Source of the DNA: Trachythela sp. YZ-2020
Taxonomy: Eukaryota; Cnidaria; Anthozoa; Malacalcyonacea; Clavulariidae
Assembly (NCBI GenBank): GCA_016169945.1
Contig: JADLSH010000213.1
Coordinates: 558,001-622,000 of the forward strand
Reading direction: 5' to 3'
Length of the DNA stretch: 64,000 nucleotides
Shown here piece after piece: positions 32,001 to 42,968 of the stretch. The position numbers and the translations under genes are program-made. Positions within the stretch are counted from its first letter, which is position 1. Every line of letters begins with the position of its first letter. Under the pieces are notes generated by a model that saw only the letters and a program-made list of their open reading frames with translations, was not told the origin of the DNA and did no database searches.

Positions 32001-35000
32001 CCCATAAGAAAAGTAACCAAGAACTGACAAACCCACCCTCCCACTTCTTGTGGGTTGTCAGTCTTGCGGTGTTGGGGGGTTTTTTGTTGGTTTTATTTAT
32101 GCTTTGGTAACTGTGAGCAGATTTAAAGCAATGATGTGACGTCATTCCCGGTGAGCCTACGTTCTTCATGTCAGTCTTTGGTTACTTTTCTTATGGGATA
32201 GAATTCCAGTCAAACTTCAACTTCCAGGCAAGTCTCGTTTAACTTTTCAATTATAAGATGAAACACTGTGTTCGTGTGCAATCAACTGACTATGCATACT
32301 ATGCTTAACACTAGACACGATTACGTTGTGTGACCCACTGTTGATAGAGTTTGGGTTTTTGTCGGGGTCTAGGGTGGAAAGTCAGAGCTCGAGGGTCGAG
32401 TGGAAGGTCGAGGGTGGAATGTCGAGGTCGAATGTCGAGATCGAGGGTCGAAAAATTGATTTCATTGGTACTGTTGAATTTGAGTAGAATGCTGAATGGT
32501 GTAAAAACTTTTAAAAACTATACTTTTGTCAATTTACAGAACTTCTCTTCGTAAATATTAACACGAAATATTGATTGGTAAGTTAAGTTAATGATACTAA
32601 ATTTAGATTTTATAATTGTTGTTAAATTGACAAGACCGCGGTCATAACTAAAAATAGTTATCAAAATAGTTATCAAAATAGTTATGAAAATAGTAATTAT
32701 GACCGCGGCCTTGTCAATTTAACAACAATTCTAAAATCTAAATCTAGTATCATTAATTTAACTTACAAATCAATATTTCGTGTTAATATTTACGAAAAGA
32801 AGTTTTGTAAATTGACAAAAGTATATAGTTTTCAAACGTTTTTACACCATTCAGCATTCTACTCAAATTCAACAGTACCAATGAAATAAATTTTTCGACC
32901 TCGACTTTCGACCCTCGATGTCGACATTCCACCCTCGACCTCGACCTTCCACCCTCGACAAAAACCCAAACTCCTGTTGATGTAGTGTTACACACGGTGA
33001 CATACTGTTTTATACATACTGTTACATGCTTTTACAAAGTGTTAAATACAATACCGTTATTCTTTTGGGCGCAGTAACTTTTTAGCAACATGTTACAACC
33101 GTATATTTACTTTATTAAAACTTGTCCGCCACGTTATTTTTTTCCACAAATTTGCCTGGATTTTTATGTGATTCCGCATTACTCTGCATTTGTACGTCGA
33201 TCCAGCGCACCCGAACAGCCAGGTATTCTACCTAGCTACGCATTGGTTTTCAACTTTTTAGTATAAGTTGACGCAACAAACCAGCACACGCTTTTAAATA
33301 TCAGTTGCTGATGTTAATTCCACCAGTAGCATGCACCAACATTGAGCAATATTAAAGGCACTTGCAGTACATTAAGATCCATGCAGTCTCTAAAAAGATT
33401 TGTTTTTTTATAATGGATATATGCCTCCATTTTTAGACACAGACATCTATTTTTGAAACAAGGCAAATAATGATAAATGTTTACGACAGACCTGGAAAAA
33501 GGGTTCAATGTTCCTCGCATCCTAAATTTGGATTTTTCAAATGTTCCTCGAATTCCGCTCAAAAGTCTGTGTAAGAACAATGAAAAAGTTCACCGTGCGT
33601 ACGTGTGCAATAATATAGTTGTGATAGTTACTACATAATATACACAATTATACACAGAAGAAAGCCAGGAAAGTCCATTACGTGATCAAACAAAGGATAT
33701 TTTAATTTCTAAAGGTCTCCATTTTTAATATATGCACCCCGTCAATCTTTTACGCTTTGCGTTCAGCTTAGTGCTAGGGCATTCAAATTCGTTGTTTTAC
33801 TTAGTTTGTGTTATGTCTTGTCTGTCCTAACTATATGTCTGTGCATGTGTGTGTACATTGTATATATTGTATATATTTTATATATTGTATGTGTTAACCA
33901 GGTCATGAACGTAATTGGCTCACGCTGTGTTGATGTTCCTGAGCCGTTTTGTTCTTGTGTTAATAACTGTTTATGTTATGAAAAAACAAAGAGTGTATGA
34001 CTTTTATAAAGTTACATCGAAAGAGTTAAACAATTTTAACAGAGGTCACATAACTGCCGTTGCTATGGCAACAATGACGTTTCAATATGGTGGATATTTT
34101 CCATTTAAAGTAATTTAACTAGAAAACGAATTCAGTGACCCCCATTTTTATTTCGTAAATTTATTTCTTTAAGTATATTGAATTATTTTAACGATTCAAA
34201 AAAAATTCTGTCGACCCCAAATTTTCCAAATTAGTTAAAGGTGATTATTCATAATAACATTTTTTCGGGTACCCAGAATTTTTGAAAAATCGTTAAAATA
34301 ATTCAATATACTAAAAGAAAGTATTTTATGAAAAAAAAGTGGGGGTCACAGAATTCATTTTCGAATTAAATTACTTTAAATGGAAAATATCCGCCATATT
34401 GAAACGTCATTGTTACCATAGCAACGGCAGTTATGTGACCTTTGTTAAAAAATTCAAACTCTTTCGATATTAGCTATATAATTTATAAAAGTCATACACT
34501 CTTTGCCTTCCAACAAGTAATAATTGTCCAAAAAGTCGGACGTAAATCGTTATCGGTATCGAGCTACCTTAATAGCTATTAGTCATATTAGTTTATCATA
34601 TTATATTTAACTGTACTTGTATTAATACCAGCGGTCATTCAATTATCAGCTGACACAACTTATGCAGTTTAAATAAAGATTTTAAGGGATAGAATTTAAA
34701 CGTTAAACAAGACTTACCTGGAAGTTGAAGTTTGACTGGAATTCTATCCCATAAGAAAAGTAACCAAGAACTGACAAACCCACCCTCCCACTTCTTGTGG
34801 GTTGTCAGTCTTGCGGTGTTGAGGGGTTTTTTGTTGGTTTTATTTATGCTTTGGTAACTGTGAGCAGATTTAAAACAATGATGTGACGTCATTCCCGGTG
34901 AGCCTACGTTCTTCATGTCAGTCTTTGGTTACTTTTCTTATGGGATAGAATTCCAGTCAAACTTCAACTTCCAGGCAAGTCTCGTTTAACTTTTCAATTA

Positions 35001-36720
35001 TAAGATGAAACACTGTGTTCGTGTGCAATCAACTGACTATGCATACTATGCTTAACACTAGACACGATTACGTTGTGTGACCCACTGTTGATAGAGTTTG
35101 GGTTTTTGTCGGGGGTCTAGGGTGGAAAGTCAGAGCTCGAGGGTCGAGAGTGGAAGGTCGAGGGTGGAATGTCGAGGTCGAATGTCGAGATCGAGGGTCG
35201 AAAAATTGATTTCATTGGTACTGTTGAATTTGAGTAGAATGCTGAATGGTGTAAAAACTTTTAAAAACTATACTTTTGTCAATTTACAGAACTTCTCTTC
35301 GTAAATATTAACACGAAATATTGATTGGTAAGTTAAGTTAATGATACTAAATTTAGATTTTATAATTGTTGTTAAATTGACAAGACCGCGGTCATAACTA
35401 AAAATAGTTATCAAAATAGTTATCAAAATAGTTATGAAAATAGTAATTGTGACCGCGGCCTTGTCAATTTAACAACAATTCTAAAATCTAAATCTAGTAT
35501 CATTAATTTAACTTACAAATCAATATTTCGTGTTAATATTTACGAAAAGAAGTTTTGTAAATTGACAAAAGTATATAGTTTTCAAACGTTTTTACACCAT
35601 TCAGCATTCTACTCAAATTCAACAGTACCAATGAAATAAATTTTTCGACCTCGACTTTCGACCCTCGATGTCGACATTCCACCCTCGACCTCGACCTTCC
35701 ACCCTCGACAAAAACCCAAACTCCTGTTGATGTAGTGTTACACACGGTGACATACTGTTTTATACATACTGTTACATGCTTTTACAAAGTGTTAAATACA
35801 ATACCGTTATTCTTTTGGGCGCAGTAACTTTTTAGCAACATGTTACAACCGTATATTTACTTTATTAAAACTTGTCCGCCACGTTATTTTTTTCCACAAA
35901 TTTGCCTGGATTTTTATGTGATTCCGCATTACTCTGCATTTGTACGTCGATCCAGCGCACCCGAACTGCCAGGTATTCTACCTAGCTACGCATTGGTTTA
36001 CAACTTTTTAGTATAAGTTGACGCAACAAACCAGCACACGCTTTTAAATATCAGTTGCTGATGTTAATTCCTCCAGAAACATGCACCCACATTGAGCAAT
36101 ATTAAAGGCACTTACAGTACATTAAGATCCATGCAGTCTCTAAAAAGATTTGGTTTTTTATAATGGATATATGCCTCCATTTTTAGACACAGACATCTAT
36201 TTTTGAAACAAGGCAAATAATGATAAATATTTACGACAGACCTGGAAAAAGGGTTCAATGTTCCTCGCATCCTAAATTTGGATTTTTCAAATGTTCCTCG
36301 AATTCCGCTCAAAAGTCTGTGTAAGAACAATGAAAAAGTTCACCGTGCGTACGTGTGCAACAATATAGTTGTGATAGTTACTACATAATATACACAATTA
36401 TACACAGAAGAAAGCCAGGCCAGTCCATTACGTGATCAAACAAAGGATATTTTAATTTCTGAAGGTCTCCATTTTTAATATATGCACCCTGTCAATCTTT
36501 TACGCAACTTTGCGTTCAGCTTAGTGCTAGGGCATTCAAATTCGTTGTTTTACTTAGTTTGTGTAATGTCTTGTCTGTCCTAACTATATGTCTGTCTGTG
36601 CATGTGTGTGTATATTGTAGTTATATATTGTATGTGTTAACCAGGTCATGAACGTAATTGGCTCACGCTGTGTTGATGTTCCTGAGCCGTTTTGTTCTTG
36701 TGTTAATAACTGTTTATGTA

Positions 36721-36775
36721 TTGTTAGACGGCAAAGCTTAATAAATAAATAAATAAATAAATTCTAACAATACAT
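36721..36775 (+). repeat. AATA-repeat retroelement tail
   Basis: (AATA)n at 36740-36762 closes the last partial array unit. Such tails end LINE and SINE copies, so the unit's right part derives from a retroelement 3' region. Confidence 0.5.
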
Positions 36776-38020
36776 TATTTCAATAGTTTTGGTTTCTTTC
36801 GGGACACCCTGTATATTTGTGATATAGACTTGCTCAAATTTTCTCCTTCAATTTTTACAGCGTAGATAACATCAATCTTCAAAATTCCAACTCGCCAGTG
36901 AGCGTACAAAACGAGTCATTTTTATAGAAGTAATATACAAACCTTGCAGTTTGGCCTTTATCAGATCTAAAACACTCGACTGCGCCTCGATGTTATATAT
37001 CAGATAAAGACCTCTCGCGCGGTTTGTATATATTACATAAACTGGTTATCACTGCACACTAAAATTTTTATTAGGTATGAATCAACCAAAATTGCTCCCA
37101 ATAAGACGTGGTTACACGTGCAAACAGCCAAGCTGACCCTGGGGATCAGGTTGAGACAGCGATTGCATAGTATCTTTCAACAGTTCAGATATGACCGTGA
37201 TGCTTCACGAAGATATGAATATATCCGTTGATGATCTTAGACAAACAGTGGCTCGAAGATGGGATTGAAATAGCGCCGATTGATGTGGAAACTGATGAAG
37301 ATCTATTAGACAGTGCCAATGATATCCCGAATGAATTTGAAATGCCTCTTGCTGTGGGATTATCAAAAACATTCACAAATTATCAAAGGCAAGTGACCCA
37401 CGTGTCTCTGAAAATAGTAAATCAAACCCAGAGTTAGTTCTAACGAAAGAAGCTTCTACTTTGAAAACAATGTCCCTATCCATTTTAATCGTTTGTTTAT
37501 TCTTAGATCGAAACAACGGTTCTTTTTTACTCTGACTCAGAACAAACGTTCACAGCAACTGCAGCTCCATAGGTCTTCAGTTTCCGAATGACATCGTATG
37601 AAGAAAAAATTATGTATATTAAAATGGCTACGTATTATTAATTATCGCGTCTAATTTGCGTCTGTGGTGACCTGAGAGACCGCTGTAAATATTTCATAGG
37701 AAACACAACCTCGTACCCACAGCGCAGAAGCCCTGGCTACGAGGTTGATAGGAAATAATTTTTTAAATATGATATTGAACAGCCTACATTTTGCTCCGTT
37801 TACGAGACTTTTGTGAAAAATATTTATTGCCGATTGGAGGCCATGTTACACGAACCATTTTTACTGCAACTTGCAACGTAACTTCTGTCATGTTATTTGA
37901 AACGTATTGACAATCAACTTGCACGAACTTGCCCAACATTTAATTGGCTACTGCAGCGGTCTTTTCCTCGCGTAATATACCAAACAAAGATTTCAGAAAA
38001 ATGAAAAACAGTCCATGAAT
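36776..38020. other. Noncoding or unrecognised; possible small exon
   Basis: A 'GGGACACCCTGTAT' block at about 36800 resembles a mariner-type terminus without a visible partner. The frame 37228-37437 is open and acidic (I-D-V-E-T-D-E-D-L-L-D) but shows no family or splice evidence. 36900-37070 has a loose inverted layout. Nothing firm. Confidence 0.3.
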
Positions 38021-38182
38021 GAATGATAATAATATTTATTCAGGCAAACCACCATCACAGATTGTGTTTTTCAGGTGGTTCCTGGGAAACATTAAACATA
38101 TTACATTTACGGTAAAGTTATTTACAATACATGAATTTACGATAATAATATATATAATACAAAAAAATCATGTGTATTACTT

Positions 38183-38643
38183 CTAGCATTGAGGGTATGG
38201 TAATTTTAGAAGTTCGCTTCTAAAAGGACCTAACTGTTCAATTTGTTTGATAGCAGAGTTTACGGAGTTATATTCCTTACAGCCTTGATAAAGTAGTTTC
38301 TGTTTTCCCCAATTTGTCTTAGGTTTGCTTAGGTAAATATCGTCCTTGCGTCTTGTGTTATATCTATGGTTAGTGGTAGGCCGTTCGAAAACGAACTCTG
38401 TTAGATTATTTTTAATTTTATGTATGGTTAGTATTCTGTGAAGATAGCGCCGGTGGGAAAGTGGATGCCAGTGTAGCTTGTTGAGGGCTTCGGTGGATGA
38501 GGACAAGTAAGGAGCGTCAAGAATGCACTTCGCAGCTTTGTTCTGAAGGATTTGCAGCTGATCCATGAGGGACAAGTTATTCTTGTCACCCCATATGATG
38601 TCGGCGTAGTCGAATAGAGGGAGAATTAGGGCGTTGTAGATGG
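38183..38643 (-). pseudogene. LINE C-terminal part after a frameshift
   Basis: Continues the polymerase frame with L-P-L-F-D-Y-A-D-I-I-W-G, L-Q-N-K-A-A-K-C and L-H-W-H-P-L-S-H-R-R, standard post-polymerase motifs in CR1/L2-like elements. It ends at a TAA-type stop near 38183. Confidence 0.8.
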
Positions 38644-39864
38644 TAAGTCGAGATTTGTTGGAATGAATGCTTTAACTCTTCTTAACAATCCAATACGTTG
38701 GTTAATTTTGGTTGAGATATTGTTCAAGTGGTCAGACCAAGTGAGGTTTTCTGAGAATGTTATTCCTAAGTATTTAAAAGTACGTTCCCTAGAGAGTTGG
38801 TGGTCTTTGACAAATATAGAGATATTTGTAAATGACTTCAGACGGCTGCTACTACCAAAAAGGAGGAACTTGGATTTCGTATAGTTTAGTGTAAGAAGAT
38901 TATCTGCAAGCCACTGAGAGATTAAGGTAAGGTCCTCATTCATATGTTTCTCAATGTCTTTGGTCGAGTTGGAGGAATAGTATAGTAGGGTGTCATCAGC
39001 GTAGAGTATAATTTTGCAGTGTTTTATAATGTTAGGCATGTCGTTGACGTAGATAATGAATAACAAGGGATCCAAAATGCTTCCTTGCGGAACACCAACT
39101 GACACCGGTAAAGAGCTGGATAACGAGTCGTTAATGGATGTTACTTGTCTACGGGAGGTGAGATATGACTGAAACCAACTTAGTGAGTTGTCATCCAGAC
39201 CAATTGATTTCAATTTGTCCAACAGAATAGCATGGTCAACAGTGTCGAAGGCTTTGCTAAAGTCTAAGAAAACAGATGCTGTGACCATACCGTTATCAGC
39301 ATTATCAAGGACATTGTCTGTGAAAAAAGCCAAAGCAGTACTGGTCGATAGTTTAGGCCTGAAGCCAAATTGTTGAGAGGAGAGGATGTTGTTTGCGGTT
39401 AGATGTGCATAGATCTGCGTGTGAACGAAACGTTCCAGGATTTTGCTTAAGATGGGCAGAACGGTAATGGGTCTGTAATTGGACATATTCGAGCGATTTC
39501 CTGATTTAAAAATAGGTGTTACTTTACCGTATTTCCAAATCTGAGGGAAGGTAGAGGATTTGAGTGATTGGTTAAATATATGGGTTATAACTGGGGCAAT
39601 AACTGTGGCAGCCTCTTTCAGAAGTCGGGCGCTGATACGATCGAGGCCGGTGGATTTATTAGTTTTTAAAGTCAACAGTTGTTTGACTACAGACGAAACT
39701 TCGATCTCGTTGAATTTAAATGTAGCATTAACATGGGCGGGTGGGACAGAAGCAAGGGTAGATCGTGTCAATTTTTGTTTAATTGCATTAGCCAAAGTTA
39801 CTCCAATACTTGTGAAGAAATTGTTAAAGAGAGAGGATATAGACTTAGCATCCCTGTGATTCAT
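38626..39864 (-). CDS. LINE reverse-transcriptase ORF (412 aa)
   Basis: Begins at the ATG overlapping the endonuclease stop. Motifs in order: T-G-L-D-R-I-S-A-R-L-L, P-I-F-K-S-G, N-Y-R-P-I-T-V-L-P, Q-F-G-F-R, F-L-D-F-S-K-A-F-D-T-V, V-P-Q-G-S-I-L-D-P (usual G-P, here D-P), and the catalytic L-Y-A-D-D-T. Thumb motif Y-L-G-I-T-F follows. A frameshift near 38645 ends the frame early; the rest of the C terminus is at 38575-38183. Confidence 0.85.
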   Translation of the reverse strand: MNHRDAKSISSLFNNFFTSIGVTLANAIKQKLTRSTLASVPPAHVNATFKFNEIEVSSVVKQLLTLKTNKSTGLDRISARLLKEAATVIAPVITHIFNQSLKSSTFPQIWKYGKVTPIFKSGNRSNMSNYRPITVLPILSKILERFVHTQIYAHLTANNILSSQQFGFRPKLSTSTALAFFTDNVLDNADNGMVTASVFLDFSKAFDTVDHAILLDKLKSIGLDDNSLSWFQSYLTSRRQVTSINDSLSSSLPVSVGVPQGSILDPLLFIIYVNDMPNIIKHCKIILYADDTLLYYSSNSTKDIEKHMNEDLTLISQWLADNLLTLNYTKSKFLLFGSSSRLKSFTNISIFVKDHQLSRERTFKYLGITFSENLTWSDHLNNISTKINQRIGLLRRVKAFIPTNLDLPSTTP

Positions 39865-41336
39865 TCATTAGATATTATAGAACTTGGGGGTGATAATGGC
39901 TTGCTACGTGATGTTAACTCATTTAAAGTTTTCCAAAGACCAGAGGGATTTTTGTTGTTTTCTTTAATCAGATTCTCATAATATTTAGCCTTGCATTCAC
40001 GTATACTCTTGTTTACAAAACAGCGGAGCTTGCGATATGCGGACCAATGGCTTTCAGATTTTGTTTTTTGTGCTTTCTTTAGATGGTAATCTCGATCTTG
40101 CATTGCCTGACTTATCTCAGCAGTCATCCAAGGAATGTTAAATCCTTTAACTTTCATTTTCTTGATCGGTGCGTGTTGGTTGCACCAGTTGTTGACGGTG
40201 ACATCAATATCGCTATCATCAACTACAGCCGACCAAGTGGTATCTCTGAGATCTTGTAAGAATGACTGTTTGTTGTAATGTTTGTATGAACGGTATTCGA
40301 TTGTACGTGGGGGAGCTTTAGAGACACCAGCTTTAAAGACGCAGAAAACGAGAGAGTGGTCACTTAACGAGCAGGGAATTACGCCATTTCGGACAATCCT
40401 GTGAAAATTGTTTACAAAAACCAAGTCAATCATCGTTTGCGATGTTTCCGTGATTCTTGTCGGTTCTCTAATTACTTGGTCTAGGTGGAGTTGACGGGAG
40501 AAATTATTGAGCATTTGTTTAGAGGGGGACCGGTGGCTTTTACTGAGGTCAACGTTGAAGTCACCCAACAAAATAAATTCGCTATCGATTGGAAGTTTTT
40601 GAATAACACTGTTCAGTTGGCTAATGTAGTTTTCTAAAGATTTATTAGGAGCACGGTAAACACAGCATATAAATAGTTTTTTAGCCTTTGCTCGTAGAAT
40701 TTCAATCATACAGTTTTCTAGGTCATCATTCATGAGGTCAGAGTGTGTTTTGAATGACAAACCATCACGGACATAAATGGCGGTGCCACCACCAATTTTC
40801 TCCTGACCGTCCATTCTTACTACAGAGTATCCAGATAAACTTATTTCGGCGTCCGAGATACTTGGTTTAAGCCAGGTTTCAGATGCCGAGAATACGTCAT
40901 ATGGGTTATCCTTCATTAGTAAGCGGAGGGAATCTATTTTAGGCAATATACTTCGGGTGTTAAGATGGGAGATCTTTATTCCACGTACATTAGGTGGTAG
41001 TATGGAAAAACTGCAATTGGGACCAGGGTTAGTAGAAATGTCATTTGATAGTGATATTAGGATGATAGAAATTGAGAAGTTCATGGCAATACGAAGTCCG
41101 CGGATCAATTTCTTGTCAGACGAGAGAGGTTTGGCGGAGGTTGAGTGATGATTAGTAATGTGAGAATGGGAATATTCCCTTACATTGGGAGTTGACAACA
41201 ATTGGGATACATACAAGGTTTCATGGTTGAGAGCGGCAGATTGCGACACCTCGCGGGTAAAACTTGACAAATAGAGGTAGAAATGCAAAATAACCATTAA
41301 ATTACGTGAGGTCAAAGTTGATGCAATAAACGCCAT
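39861..41336 (-). CDS. LINE endonuclease ORF (491 aa)
   Basis: After a hydrophobic N-terminal stretch and N-P-G-P, the apurinic-like endonuclease begins at about residue 120 with S-H-L-N-T-R-S-I. It shows S-E-T-W-L, G-G-G-T-A-I-Y, C-V-Y-R-A-P, I-L-L-G-D-F-N-V-D, T-M-I-D-L-V-F-V and S-L-S-D-H-S-L-V, so all metal-binding and catalytic motifs are intact. The linker to the polymerase follows. It nicks target DNA to prime reverse transcription. The stop TGA overlaps the ATG of the next frame as ATGA, a one-base shift. In related LINEs both domains are one protein, so this is either a mutation or a stop-restart junction. Confidence 0.85.
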   Translation of the reverse strand: MAFIASTLTSRNLMVILHFYLYLSSFTREVSQSAALNHETLYVSQLLSTPNVREYSHSHITNHHSTSAKPLSSDKKLIRGLRIAMNFSISIILISLSNDISTNPGPNCSFSILPPNVRGIKISHLNTRSILPKIDSLRLLMKDNPYDVFSASETWLKPSISDAEISLSGYSVVRMDGQEKIGGGTAIYVRDGLSFKTHSDLMNDDLENCMIEILRAKAKKLFICCVYRAPNKSLENYISQLNSVIQKLPIDSEFILLGDFNVDLSKSHRSPSKQMLNNFSRQLHLDQVIREPTRITETSQTMIDLVFVNNFHRIVRNGVIPCSLSDHSLVFCVFKAGVSKAPPRTIEYRSYKHYNKQSFLQDLRDTTWSAVVDDSDIDVTVNNWCNQHAPIKKMKVKGFNIPWMTAEISQAMQDRDYHLKKAQKTKSESHWSAYRKLRCFVNKSIRECKAKYYENLIKENNKNPSGLWKTLNELTSRSKPLSPPSSIISNE

Positions 41337-41470
41337 AACAAACGACGAGGATAAATTTTGCGCCAGACAAAGGTCAAGATAAGGTCAAGTTGCGAAATGT
41401 TATGAAAACTGTAGCTATGAGTAGCTGGCTAACGACAATATTCTGGGTATCCGAAGATATACCAGGAGTT

Positions 41471-42440
41471 GACGATGGAGTTTGAGCAGCGAGTAGGAAG
41501 TGTTTCGATCACCAATAATAGTACACTTTACAGTCCGTGCAGAATTCCAGATATATAGTAGAGCCAATAGAAACACTTGATGAACGCGGTAAAATTTAAA
41601 ATACTGTTACCAGGCAACGAATAACAAGATAGTTCCAGCAACGGTTAATCGATATAAAGTAAAGAATATTTCGAAGTTAAAATGAGTATACCGATAGAAA
41701 TTGGTATGAATGTTGTGCCAACGAACGTTAAATTTTCTTTAATTCCGCTGCAACACGATTGAGAGAAATTCCGTCTTATAAAACGAGACTAAGATGTCGG
41801 CGAACCAGACCATATACAGCCAAATATAAAATGTTGAATAAAACCAGTTAGCGAAGAGATGCTAAAGAAATTAGTACACCAGGAAGATCACGATGTATTT
41901 AGGAACGTATAAACCACAATGGAAATACTACTCAAGTTCAATTAAACAAGAGTAAATTAGATTTTTATAGGAGGCTCAACTAGCACATCCTGACCGTTGA
42001 CTCGCCACTGATTACCAAAAAGTCGAAGAACATTTAGTTTCCAGACGCTTGTCTCGCTTTAAATTAGTAAATATATTTGGGATTTACTGTATATATGGGA
42101 TTTACTGTATGTTGAACGGTGCCTGACCGCGCGCAAATCTTTTTTTTACAATTAATTAATATTTCTGAAACACGGCTTGGAGATTAAGCCCAAACATTTC
42201 TATTGGTCGATTCATAAAAATACAATACATTCATTAACCGTGACCGTGCACAAATGCAAACAAAAAGATAGAACAAAGGCGAAAGCCGAGTTTCCTAACC
42301 ATTTCAACTTTATCCCGACGCAGAACGCATAATTTGGATGCGCAGTCGAAATTCCTAACCGGCTTATAATCATTCCGCATCTCGCCACTTCCTGTTTTTA
42401 TTCGACAATAAACACTGTTGGTCTCTTCATATTTACCTTA
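41471..42440. other. No recognisable gene
   Basis: Includes the probable LINE 5' flank. AT-rich, with no repeats or coding signals I can name. Confidence 0.3.
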
Positions 42441-42449
42441 TTGGACAAT

Positions 42450-42652
42450 TTCTAGACTTGGATCAAGTCCGTCTCTCTAGAGTCCGAGGGATCGAGCGCG
42501 CCGAGAAGCGGCGCGCGAGGTGCAATAACGCGGGAAAGTCGCGCCGCGGCGCGCTCGACCCTCGGACTCTAGAGAGACGGACTTGACCCAAGTCTAGACA
42601 ATTTCTAGACTTGGATCAAGTCCGTCTCTCTAGAGTCCGAGGGATCGAGCGC
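42450..42652. repeat. GC-rich palindromic MITE plus a half copy
   Basis: A ~50-bp stem starts CTAGACTTGGATCAAGTCCG at about 42452 and pairs with 42546-42597; the 45-bp loop is GCGCG-rich. ACAATTT flanks both ends, a 7-bp duplication. A third, incomplete copy of the arm follows directly at 42608-42652. Confidence 0.85.
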
Positions 42653-42968
42653 GATAACGTGTTGTTGCATTTAGTCATGATGTAAATCAAGAAAGAACGT
42701 GATTTAGATGTTTATTAAGCTTCTGTGATGCGACCGCATTATCAATATTAGACAATATTGATCTGTTCTTTCACGCTATTGAAAACTTACCAACTTCATA
42801 AACTGCTTTAATTTCTTGCATTTGTTGCTACAACATCTCCCTTGTAAATATAAACTTATTTTAAAGTCTCCATATCTGTAATACAAGTTTCTATACACCG
42901 CTTTGACTTCCGAGATCCATGGTTGTTAACTTTGTCATTCGTTTGACTCGTAAAAAATAGTCCTATAA

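Larger units (their letters stand above)
26437..36720. repeat. Tandem array of ~2.75-kb units (3 full + 1 partial)
   Basis: The word GGGATAGAATTTAAACG marks unit starts at 26437, 29189, 31939 and 34686, giving periods of 2752, 2750 and 2747 bp. Units differ by rare substitutions and 1-4-bp indels only. The fourth copy stops at 36720, about 2035 bp in, and passes into a different LINE/SINE-like tail of AATA repeats. Each full unit holds three hairpins (about +15 to +305, +406 to +1035 and +2046 to +2575), a short (TGTATA) tract and a fragment related to 45137-46250. Open frames inside repeat from unit to unit but resemble no protein. Confidence 0.95.
38025..41470 (-). mobile_element. Near-complete CR1/L2-like LINE
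   Basis: On the minus strand: a 5' region, an endonuclease frame (41336-39861), a reverse-transcriptase frame (39864-38626), a C-terminal frame (38575-38183), a short 3' UTR and an AT-rich end with AATAAATATTATTATCATT (38042-38024). Only two frame breaks separate the three frames, so it is the youngest LINE in the window. The 5' limit is approximate. A target duplication was not identified. Confidence 0.85.

Noticed and set aside
26848..36330. Open frames recurring in every array unit (70-103 aa)
   Set aside because: They follow the palindromes and minisatellite words (R-V-E-S-R type from GGTCGAGGGT); both strands of the hairpin give the same peptide end, which is a sign of the inverted repeat and not of coding.
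26437..36720. CRISPR-like or bacterial operon interpretation of the repeats
   Set aside because: Units are 2.75 kb, contain animal-type TIR elements, and the window has introns, LINEs and BEL/Pao; nothing prokaryotic is present.
38663..39981. Plus-strand frames opposite the LINE
   Set aside because: Shadows of the well-supported minus-strand endonuclease and reverse transcriptase.
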